A stretch of DNA of 64,000 nucleotides from the NCBI RefSeq assembly GCF_000576635.1, contig NZ_AVFL01000013.1, positions 124,001 through 188,000 of the forward strand. Direction: 5' to 3'. Shown piece after piece: positions 19,202 through 28,400 of the stretch. The notes under the pieces are model-generated. The model saw only the letters and a list, made by a program, of their open reading frames with translations. It ran no database searches and was not told where the DNA came from. How positions within the stretch are numbered: the first letter of the stretch is position 1; every line of letters begins with the position of its first letter. The translations under genes were made by a program, and so were the position numbers. The DNA comes from Skermanella stibiiresistens SB22 (GTDB lineage: Bacteria; Pseudomonadota; Alphaproteobacteria; Azospirillales; Azospirillaceae).

Positions 19202-20197
19202 ATGGCACAGCATTTCCTCATGTCGGCGGCGGCGCGGACGATCAGCCTCAAGGCGATCCTGCGACTGTCCGACGCGGATGCCTGGACCATGTTCCGCAAG
19301 CTGCGCTGGCCGGAGACGGACGGCGCCCCGGTCTGCCCGCACTGCCAATGCCCGATCTGCTACGACGTGAAGCGCGGCGCCACCCCGCGTTATCGCTGCA
19401 AGGCTTGCCGCCGCGACTTCAGCCCGACCAGCGGCACGCTGTTCGCCTATCACAAGCTCCACATCCGGGACTATATGGCCGCCATCGTGATCTTCGTGAA
19501 CGCGGTGAAGGGCATCAGCGCGTTGCAGTTGGGCCGGGACCTGGACGTATCGTACAAGGCGGCGTTCGTCCTGGGCCACAAGCTGCGCGAGGCGATGGCC
19601 ACGGAGATGAAGGGCGCCACGGTCGGCGGCGCTGGCGCCGTGGTCGAGGTTGACGGTTGCCATGTTGGCGGCCACGTCCGTCCTGAGAACCGCAAGGAGG
19701 ATCGCCGGGACCGCCGCTTGGCCCAAAACCAAACCGGCAAGCGTGAGGTCGTGGTCGCCATCCGCGAGCGGGACGGGCGCACCCTGACAGCCGTGTTCAA
19801 GTCGGAGGCGTCGTCGGTGGCCTTCATCAAGGCGCGCGTCGAGAAGGGTAGCACCATCCACACCGACGAGGGCTTGGGTTGGGAAAAGCTCCGCGCCAAG
19901 TTCCCGGTCAAGGTGATCAACCACTCGCTGGCCTACAGCACGGACGAGGCTTGCACCAACCAAGCCGAAAGCTTCTTCTCCCGCCTTCGCCGCGCCGAGT
20001 TGGGCCAGCACCACCATATCAGCGGCATCTACCTGGGCCGGTACGCTGGCGAGATGGCTTGGCGCGAGGATCACCGCCGCAAGCCCAACGGCACCCTGTT
20101 CGGCTTGGTCGCCAAGCGCGCTGGTGCGATGGGGCAGTCGGTGGACTTCTGCGGCTATTGGCAAAGAGGCGGGAATGTGGGGAAACAGAAAGGTTGA
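19202..20197 (+). CDS. IS1595-family transposase
   Basis: 331 residues, full length for the family. The N-terminal zinc-ribbon is CPHCQCPICYDV...YRCKACRRDFSPTSGT (about residues 40-80). The ISXO2-like DDE/DDN nuclease domain follows: VVEVDGCHVGGH (first Asp, near 155), IHTDEGLGWEKL (second Asp, near 222) and TNQAESFFSRLRR near 260, where the third position is the Asn/Glu region typical of this family. YLGRYAGEMAWRED follows as in relatives. All catalytic positions look intact. It is GC-rich and host-like in codon use, unlike the AT-rich genes on both sides. It is the only transposase in the insertion and is the likely mover of the whole element. Confidence 0.93.
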   Translation: MAQHFLMSAAARTISLKAILRLSDADAWTMFRKLRWPETDGAPVCPHCQCPICYDVKRGATPRYRCKACRRDFSPTSGTLFAYHKLHIRDYMAAIVIFVNAVKGISALQLGRDLDVSYKAAFVLGHKLREAMATEMKGATVGGAGAVVEVDGCHVGGHVRPENRKEDRRDRRLAQNQTGKREVVVAIRERDGRTLTAVFKSEASSVAFIKARVEKGSTIHTDEGLGWEKLRAKFPVKVINHSLAYSTDEACTNQAESFFSRLRRAELGQHHHISGIYLGRYAGEMAWREDHRRKPNGTLFGLVAKRAGAMGQSVDFCGYWQRGGNVGKQKG

Positions 20198-20401
20198 TGG
20201 TTAACTAACCCTAATGAGAGATTGCCCACGTGTCGTATCGACTATAGTGGTTTTCAGACGCCATCAACGTATAACTTTCCAGACGATCAGAATGTCTAAC
20301 AAGAAACAGATGAAATAGGGACTCTTGGGGAAAAGGGGCAGGCTATGACGTTTTTCGGGGGGTCTATCAATAGTGATCTCGAACAACCTGGACCTTAGTC
20401 C

Positions 20402-20743
20402 ATGCAAGAAGAAGATGCCGCAGTATTCCTGCTGTCTTCCATCATAGCGGCCGAGTCCATTCTAACATCCGTTTTTGGAAGCTTATATTCGGTTTATTCG
20501 AGCTATATGATGTCGACAGGTGGCGCCCCTATATGCAGAACGCTGAGACGATTGTGCTATGTTATAGCTGTCTCCATTATTCTTTGCGCTGTTGTCGGAT
20601 TCCATGCAACAGCTTCTTTGGTCGATCAAGCTTCCAATATCGTGCCTCTGTGGGTGTTTATAATAATTTACCTGATCGTATTTTTGATCATCGTGCCTTC
20701 CGCTGTACTGTCTTGGAGGATGTTTGCTGATGCCCACTCCTAG
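20402..20743 (+). CDS. small membrane protein (passenger)
   Basis: 113 residues with three predicted membrane segments: about 8-27 (FLLSSIIAAESILTSVFGSL), 48-68 (YVIAVSIILCAVVGFHATA) and 80-104 (PLWVFIIIYLIVFLIIVPSA). The order N-helix, polar CRTLRR loop, two C-terminal helices gives no clue to function. It is AT-rich with many ATA/TTA codons, very unlike the host. It overlaps the next gene by 14 bases, so the two are co-translated. No family recognised. Confidence 0.6.
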   Translation: MQEEDAAVFLLSSIIAAESILTSVFGSLYSVYSSYMMSTGGAPICRTLRRLCYVIAVSIILCAVVGFHATASLVDQASNIVPLWVFIIIYLIVFLIIVPSAVLSWRMFADAHS

Positions 20744-21068
20744 CCAAGCAGAGATAGATCACTTAAGCTATTTGAATTTGCTTCAACATTATAGGATGCA
20801 CGAGTTTTGGTACATATCCCAGTGCCGAATCATGTTGCACTATGCGCAACAATCGTTGCTCAACCTCAACCAAACGAACAACTCCGTACAACTCACGATA
20901 ACCCATGATGATTTGGAAATATTGATTTCCGGATGGCTCATGGGAAACAGAAGATGGAATACAAAACTTCGGTCCATATCTCATCTGCCTTGGATGTTTC
21001 ATCAATCTTTAACTGAGAGCATGGCGAGATATATCACTTATGACGCGTATATAAAGATTGTTCAATGA
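20730..21068 (+). CDS. hypothetical protein co-transcribed with the membrane protein (passenger)
   Basis: 112 residues from ATG 20730, which has GGAGGA about 9 bases upstream; TTG 20724 is a poorer alternative. The protein is soluble and helical, rich in His, Tyr, Trp and Gln (MHEFWYISQCRIMLHYAQQS, then NTKLRSISHLPWMFHQS). AT-rich codon use is the same as in the gene before it. No family recognised. Confidence 0.55.
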   Translation: MPTPSQAEIDHLSYLNLLQHYRMHEFWYISQCRIMLHYAQQSLLNLNQTNNSVQLTITHDDLEILISGWLMGNRRWNTKLRSISHLPWMFHQSLTESMARYITYDAYIKIVQ

Positions 21069-21170
21069 TTACTAAAATTCTATTAACCAGTCCTTTAAGG
21101 AACCTCTTATTGACAACGGCTGTTGAGAAGCCGATTATCCCCTGAGCGGTACCGTGGCAGTGAGCCTTTT

Positions 21171-21449
21171 ATGAGTTCCGAAGAGCGCTCTATCGATTTC
21201 GTGGTCGAAAAAAACGTTCCTGCGGATAGGTGCTGGGACGTCGCGTTGGCATGCGCCTACAATGCTGTTTATCAGCAGAGACGAGCGGATGCGGTGTACG
21301 CGGAAGAAAACTCAGCTTTTTCCTCCGAGACAGGTGGAGCGCAAGATCCTAACTTCATGGAGATGTTAAGTGCCGAAGATCCAGAAGTTATCCATCTAGC
21401 GCTTCAGTACGTAAGCCTACTAAATCGAAAAGGTCTCGTTGGGGTCTGA
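21171..21449 (+). CDS. small acidic hypothetical protein (passenger)
   Basis: 92 residues from ATG 21171: MSSEERSIDFVVEKNVPADR, then CWDVALACAYNAVYQQRRADAVYAEE...NFMEMLSAEDPEVIHLALQYVSLLNRKGL. It is acidic, helical and free of membrane segments. The frame opens earlier at 21123, but that leader reads as noise. It may belong to one transcription unit with the two genes upstream, 102 bases away. No family recognised. Confidence 0.5.
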   Translation: MSSEERSIDFVVEKNVPADRCWDVALACAYNAVYQQRRADAVYAEENSAFSSETGGAQDPNFMEMLSAEDPEVIHLALQYVSLLNRKGLVGV

Positions 21450-21534
21450 CAACTTTCGCAGTAATGATTTTATGAAAAACGAGTAAAGTGACCTATGAGT
21501 GTCTTGAGTTTTTCGTGAGATCCGCGAGAAAACT

Positions 21535-21966
21535 CTAAGATCTTTGGTCATTGGTACTCCACCCCACAGCCCCATCCATCGACACCTTCTCCAGATCCCG
21601 CATCCGCTTCAACGCGCCCAGGACGCTACGCTTCAGCGTGTTGACCACCTGCGGGTCGCCCTGGTCGATGCCCTTGGCCTCCATGATCCGCAAGGCGACA
21701 TCGCGTGTCAGGACCGGCCCCGGCGCATCGCGAAGGATGTCCTGGATCAGCCGGGCGCACTCCCTTGGCCGGAACCAGTCGCTGCGGCGGCCGATGTCCT
21801 TTGGCTTGATCGTCTCCGGATCGTCCTTGCCGTACATCCGCAACACCGCGTCTATGTGGATCAGGTCGGCTTGGTGGCGCGCTATGCGCTTCTCCATCTC
21901 CGCGATCTGACCGGCCAGCTCCGACCGCTTCTCCACAAGCGCCGATACCACGTGTAGCTCCGCCAA
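21535..21966 (-). CDS. coiled-coil plus winged-helix-like hypothetical protein (passenger)
   Basis: About 143 residues starting at TTG 21966 (L-A-E-L-H-V-V-S-A-L-V), which has GGAGGGG 7 bases upstream. The open frame continues to 22185, but that leader has no protein character. Residues 5-45 form a coiled coil (ALVEKRSELAGQIAEMEKRI...). Residues 65-125 (PRECARLIQDILRDAPGPVL, then TRDVALRIMEAKG...VNTLKRSVLGALKRMRDLEKV) have the shape of a winged-helix domain. I recall similar short proteins in alphaproteobacterial genomes, often near insertion sequences, without known function. It is GC-rich like the transposase. Confidence 0.6.
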   Translation of the reverse strand: MAELHVVSALVEKRSELAGQIAEMEKRIARHQADLIHIDAVLRMYGKDDPETIKPKDIGRRSDWFRPRECARLIQDILRDAPGPVLTRDVALRIMEAKGIDQGDPQVVNTLKRSVLGALKRMRDLEKVSMDGAVGWSTNDQRS

Positions 21967-22133
21967 CGTCCCCCTCCACAATCCATAGCGTGTTCTAGGA
22001 AAAAATGACTCGACGGCGGTGTGGAATCGGGTTCTCTTGATCCCGGCACCTGCCGTTCTCACCTCGGCATGGTCTTCTCCAGACGGGCGCGCCGCCACCG
22101 GGCAGGGCAATGACGCCCCCGAAGGAGAAAACC

Positions 22134-22247
22134 ATGAGCAAGTGTGGATGCCGTCGCGGACGGAGCGGGAGGAAGCCTGGACCAAAGACCGTGTGGGTCC
22201 GCGCTCACAAACGTCCCAAGCCCAGGCCCCGACGCCGTTGCGGGTAG
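22134..22247 (+). CDS. Cys/Arg-rich micro-protein (candidate)
   Basis: 37 residues, starting MSKCGCRRGRSGRKPGPKTV and ending RPRRRCG; about one third Arg/Lys, with Cys at positions 4, 6 and 36. ATG 22134 has an excellent ribosome-binding site (GAAGGAG, six bases before the start). The strong charge suggests nucleic-acid binding, but the sequence is too short to prove that it is translated. Confidence 0.4.
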   Translation: MSKCGCRRGRSGRKPGPKTVWVRAHKRPKPRPRRRCG

Positions 22248-22375
22248 AGGTTAGTGACTAGCTAACCAGCGGCAGGTGCCACCTCCCCGATTCTGCCAAC
22301 TCCCCAAGTCCACGTCCACCGATTTCCGCGCCCATCCACACAAGCCCATCCTACCATGGACCCGAGCCAACGGTG

Positions 22376-22407
22376 ATCCGGCGTGGTGGCGTTTGATACA
22401 CGATACC
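22376..22407 (-). repeat. right terminal inverted repeat
   Basis: Reverse complement begins GGTATCGTGTATCAAACGCC. It is the partner of 15951-15982, with 22 of 32 positions identical. Confidence 0.7.
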
Positions 22408-25400
22408 GCGGAAACGCATCGGTCGGCGTCCTTTCCGGCACGCTGACGCTGAGCGGGGTGATTGGCGATGGCCCTTCTTCGTTCAATCTGACCAAGGTCC
22501 AGTCTGGAACCCTGGTCCTGTCGGGCACCAACGCCTACGACGGCACCACCACGGTATCGGCCGGCACGCTGAGCGTGGCGGATGACGCCAACCTGGGCTC
22601 CGGAGCCGTGACGCTGGCCGCCTCGACCACCCTGGCGGTGACGGGAGCCACCACGATCGACAACGCCATCGCGCTGGGCGGAGCGGCGACGATCACCAAC
22701 GTCAACGACGTTACCCTGTCGGGCGCGCTGTCCGGGGCGGGCGCGCTGACCAAATCAGGCGCCGGCACGCTGACGCTGACCAGCACCAGCAACTCGTCGG
22801 CCACCAGCACGCTGGCGGTTTCCGCCGGCACGGTGTCGGTCGCGACAAACACCACGCTGGTCGGCGGCGCCGTCACGCTGAGCGGCGGCAACCTGACGAT
22901 CACCGGCACCGGCACGTACACCAACGCCATCACGGTGTCGGCCGCCGGCACGATCACCAACGCCAACGCGGTCACCCTGTCGGGCGTGATCGGCGGGTCG
23001 AGCGCGCTGACCAAGGCCGGCGCCGGCGTCCTGACCCTGACGGGCACCCAGACCCACACCGGCACCACGACCGTTCTCGCCGGCGAGCTGAGCGTCGCCG
23101 CCGACTCCAACCTGGGCAGCGCCGCCGTGACGCTGAACGGCGGCACGCTGACGGTGACCGGCGCCGTCACGATCGACAACCTGATCGAACTGGGGGTCAA
23201 CAACGGCACGGTGAGCGCCGTTGGCGCCGCCACCCTGTCCGGTGTGATCTCCGGCGCTGGCAATCTCACCAAATCCGGCAGCAGCGCGCTGACGCTCAGC
23301 GGCAATAACACCTACACTGGCGCCACCACCCTCAGCTCCGGCGTCCTGATCGTCACGCACAACAACGCGCTGGGCACCTCGGCCGGCGGCACCACGGTCG
23401 CCAACGGCACCACGCTCAGGGTCGGAAATGGCCTCACCATCGCCGACGCGCTGACGCTGAGCGGCACCGGCGTGAATGCCGGCTTTGGCGCGCTCAAGGT
23501 CAACGAGGGCACCGGGTCGGCCACCGTCACCGGCAACATCACGCTCGCCGCCGCCACCGACATCGGTGCCTACAATGCCGGCGATACGCTGACCCTCTCG
23601 GGCACGATTTCCGGCGGCTTCGCCCTCACCAAGGTCGGGTCCGGCACGGTGGTGCTGAGCGGCGCCGGCAACAGCCACACCACCACCACGGTCAGCACCG
23701 GCACGCTCAGCATCGGCGCCGATGGCAATCTGGGCTCCGGTCAGCTCACCCTGGCAAGCGGCACGACCCTGCTGCTGACGGGCACGACCGCCAACATCGA
23801 CAACGCGCTGGCGACCACCGCGGCCACCATTTCGGTCGGCACGGGCGCTTCCGCCACCCTGAGCGGCACGCTGACCGGCTCCGGCACGCTGGCCAAGATC
23901 GGGGCCGGCGTGCTGACCCTTTCGGGCGCCGCGACGAGTTCGGGCGCCGTCACCGTTTCGGCGGGCACCCTGCTGGTCAACAATACATACTCCGTGGCCA
24001 GCCTCGCCGTGAGCAGCGGGGCCACGCTGGGCGGCAGCGGCACGGTTTCGACAGGCGCCACGACGGTGGCCAACGGCGGCACCCTGGCCCCCGGCAACAG
24101 CCCCGGCAAGCTGACCGTCCAAGGGCTCACCCTCAGCGGCGGCTCGACCTTCAATGTCGAAATCGCCAGCCCCGGTACGACGGCGGGCACCGACTACGAC
24201 CAGGTTGCCGCGACGGCGGTGGACCTGACGGGGGCGACGCTGAATGTCTCGATCACGGGTACGCTGACGGTCAACAGTACCTTCAAAATCATCGACAATA
24301 CCGGTAGCAGCCCCGTCACGAATAACTTCACCGGGTTGGGCCAAGGGGCAAGCTTCACTTCCGGTACTGGAAAATACAGCATCTCCTATACCGGTGGCGA
24401 CGGCAACGATGTGGTGCTGACCTTCCTCGGCACCATACCGACGCTGACCAACCTGTCGGGCGACAGCGTGGCGCTGAACGCATCGGCCCCGGTGCGGCTG
24501 GATACCGGCACGGCCGCGGTGGTGGCGGACGCGACGCTGGGAGCGCTGAATGGCGGGGCCGGCGACTGGAATGGCGCGAGCCTGTCGGTGCGGCGCGTCA
24601 CCGCCGGGACGGCCGATGCCACGGCCAATGACGTGTTCGCCTTCGACACCGCGGGCGCCGATTTCGTGCTGGACAACGGCAGTCTGAAAACGGTTAGCGG
24701 CAATACCACCTTCGCCACGGTCACCAATAACGGCGGCGTGCTGACCGTCACTTTCACGGGCACCAATGTCGCCACCACGGCGCTGGTGCAGCAGGTGGCC
24801 CAGCGCATCACCTACAGCAACAACACCCCCTATGGCGATGCCACCCTGCGCTTCACGATCGCCAACAGCGCGGGCAGCAACACCGCCGACGTGACGGTGA
24901 CCAGCAGCACGATCCATGTCGATAGCACCAGCGACGATGCCGATGGCGACGCCGCCGACGGCTTCTCGCTGCGCGAGGCGCTGGCCCGGGGTGTGACCCA
25001 GACAGGGGCCGACACCATCAAGGTGGTGTTGAGCGACAATTCGGCCATCACGCTCGGCAGCGGCGTGACCAGCGGGGCCGGCGACACGCTGGATCTCGAT
25101 GGGGCCAATGGGCTGACCATTCAAGGCAGCACCCTGACCCTCGGCGGCACGCTGAGCATCGGCAATGGCACCGGCGACACCGCCACCATCTCGACGGTCA
25201 TCGCCGGCAGCAATTTGGGACTGACCAAGACCGGGGCCGGCACACTGACCCTGTCGGGCACCAACACCTACACCGGCACCACCACCGTTTCCGCCGGCAC
25301 CCTGGCGCTCGGCAACGGCTCCGCCATTGCCGATGCCGGGGCGGTGAGTGTTGACAGCGGTGCTACCCTGGCGCTGAACGCCGGTGAAACCATCGGCGCG

Positions 25401-28400
25401 GTGACTGGCGCCGGCAGCATCACGCTGGGCGCCAGCACGCTGACCCTGGGATCGGGCGGCGGTTCCGGCACCTTCTCCGGCATCATATCCGGCACGGGCG
25501 CGCTGACCAAGACCGGCACCGGCACACAAACCCTGACCGGCGCCAACACTTACAGCGGGGCCACCACCGTCAGCGGCGGCACGCTGGAGGTCGGGCATAA
25601 CAGTGCGCTGGGCACCACCGCCGGCGATACCACGGTCGGCAACGGTGCCGCGCTGAGCGTGCTCGATGGCATCACCCTGGCCGAAAACCTGACCTTGGCC
25701 GGAACCGGAGTCAGCAGTTCCGGCGCCCTGATCGGTACCGGCACCGTCACGGTCAGCGGCACGCTGACGCTGACGAGCAATACCCGTATCACGGTTGGAT
25801 CCGGTGGTAGCCTGACGGCCAGCGGCGTCCTCAGCGGCAACTCCACCCTGACCAAGGCCGGCACCGGCACGCTGACCCTGACCGGCGACAGCGGCACCTG
25901 GGGTGGTGCGGTCACGATCAGCGCCGGTACGCTGGTCGCCGGCCACAACAACGCGCTGGGCAACACCACCGGTACGACCACCGTGCAAAGCGGCGCCGCC
26001 CTGGCGCTGGCCAATGGCGTGACGGTGGCCGAGGATCTCATCGTGACCGGCGCCGGCGTTACCAACACCGGAGCTGTGCGGGTCGATAGCGGCACCGCCA
26101 CCCTCAGCGGCACCGTGACCATGGCCGGCGCCACCCAGTTCGGCGCCGGTTCCGGCGCCAGCCTGACCCTCGGCGGGGTGATCAGCGGCGGCCAAAACGT
26201 GACCAAGGTCAGTGCCGGCACGCTGACCCTGAGTGCCGCCAACACCTATTCCGGCGGCACCACCGTCAGCGCCGGGACGCTGCTGGTCACCGGCTCGCTG
26301 GGAGCCACATCCTCGGTCACCGTTGCCAGCGGTGCGACGCTGGGCGGCACCGGCAGCATCTTCGCCAGCAGCTCGAGCAACACCGTCACGATCAGCAGCG
26401 GCGCCACCCTGGCCCCCGGTGTGGCGGGCACCAATAGCGGGGCCGGCACGCTGACCATCAACGGCAATCTGTCCATGGTGTCGGGCGCCACGCTGTCGGT
26501 CGATATCGCCGGGGCCACCGCCGGCACCGGTTACGACCAGGTGGTGGTCAATGGCACGGTCGGCATCAGCGGGGTGACGATTTCCGCCACCCACGGCTAT
26601 GCCGCCGCCAGCCAAGCCCAATACTTGATCATCAGCAACGATGGCTCCGACGCGATCACCGGCACCTTCACCAGTCTGGCCGAGGGCGGCACCTTGACCG
26701 CCAGCGGCAAAGCGCTGACCGCCTCCTATATCACCAGCGGCGGCACGGGGAACGACTTCACCCTCACGGCGCCGGCCAACAACGCGCCCACGGCCGTCAA
26801 CCTGGACACCAACAGCGTCGCCTGGGCCGGCACGGGCAATACGGTGACCCTGGACAACTTGTTCGACGCCACCGTCGCGGACGCGGAACTCGGTGCGCTG
26901 AACGGCGGCGCCGGCGACTGGAACGGCGGGTCGCTGACCGTCCAGCGGTCCGGCACGGCGGTCGCCACGGACATCCTTGGGTTCGACACCGGCAACACCC
27001 CGCTGTTCACCGTCAGCGGCGCCAACCTCGAGGCGAGCGGCCAGATCTTCGCCACCTTCACCAGCGCGAACGGCGTCCTGACCGTCACCTTCAACAGCAG
27101 CGGGACGACGGCGACCACGGCCCTGGTCCAGGACGCGCTGCGGCGCGTGACCTTCCGCACCGACACGCCCACCGGCAACATGGCGGTGGCCTACAGCCTG
27201 AGCGACGGCACCGCCGCCGCCACCGGGACGGTCACCGTCACCAGCAACACCATCACGGTCAACGCCACGGGCGAGACCAGCGACGCCGACCGCAACAGCG
27301 TGACCCTGCGCGAGGCGGTGGCCATCGCGGCGGCGCAGTCGGCGGGAGCGGAGACGCTGGTGCTGACCAGCGCGCTGGCGGCGCAGACCACCACGCTGAC
27401 CGCCGGCCTGACCCTGACCGAAAGCCTGACCCTCGACGCCGACGCGGCCAGCGGCTTCACGCTGGCGGGCAGCACCGTCACCCTGAACTCGGGCGTGGTG
27501 CTGACCGTGACCAACGGCTCGGCCGACACCGCCACGATCTCCAGCGTCATCGCCGGCAGCGGCGGCCTGACGAAGACTGGCGCGGGCACGGTGACCTTGT
27601 CGGGCTCCAACACCCTGACCGGCGCCCTGGCCGTGACGGGTGGTACTCTGTCGGCTGCTCATGCCAGCGCCATCGCATCCACATCCGATCTGACGCTGAA
27701 TGGCGGCACGCTGGCCAGTACAGCGGCGAGCCCTTCCTATACGAAGGGAATCACTTTGGGCGCCGGAGGCGGCACAGTTGATTTCTCAGGCGGCAGCCTG
27801 ACCCTGTCGGGCGTGATCTCTGGCACGGGCAGCCTGACCGTCACCAGCACCGATGGTGGCAAAGCTCTGGCGCTCAACGGAAACAATACTTATGGCGGCG
27901 GCACGGTGCTGAGCAACGGCATCCTGACAGCCGACTCCAATACGGCTGTCGGCACCGGCAGCCTGACCATCATTGGCGGCAAAATCCGCGCCGGTAGCGC
28001 AGGCGTGACGTTGAGCAATGCCGTGACGCTGGGGGGGACCCTGACCTTTTCAGGCTCTCACGCCATGACTTTCTCCGGCGCCGTCGATCTGGGCAACGCC
28101 GACCGCACCATCGACAACACGATCAGTTCCGACCTCACCTTCAGCGGCGTCATCAGCAACGGAAGCCTGACTATCGCCGGCAGCGCGGCAACCGGCGCCG
28201 TCATCCTGTCGGGCGCCAACACCCACACCAACACCACCGTCAGCGGCGGCAACGGCACCACCAACACCAACACCCTGTCGGTGGCGAGCAACGCCAGCCT
28301 GGGGAACGGCACTGTCACCCTGAATGGCCCCGGCGCCATTCTGAAGGTCACTGCCGCCACCACCATCTCCAAGGACATCGCCATCGGCAGCAGTGGTGGC

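Larger units (their letters stand above)
15951..22408. mobile_element. IS1595-type transposon with passenger genes, inserted in the adhesin gene
   Basis: About 6.46 kb between the two halves of the adhesin gene. It has a direct repeat at both ends, imperfect inverted ends (22 of 32 positions; shared core CAAACRCCACCACRCC), and an internal IS1595-type transposase gene (19202-20197). Most of the content is lower in GC than the host DNA. Passenger genes face both ways: small ORFs on the left, a DUF6471-like/TM-protein pair, a three-gene AT-rich set and a coiled-coil protein on the right. The exact end bases are ambiguous by 1-2 nucleotides because both junctions carry GC next to the repeat. It could also be a nested composite; no second transposase or second pair of ends was seen. 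Confidence 0.85.

Noticed and set aside
22755-27662. 1635-codon open frame on the minus strand
   Set aside because: Same cause: antisense shadow of the beta-strand repeats, without domains or a ribosome-binding site.
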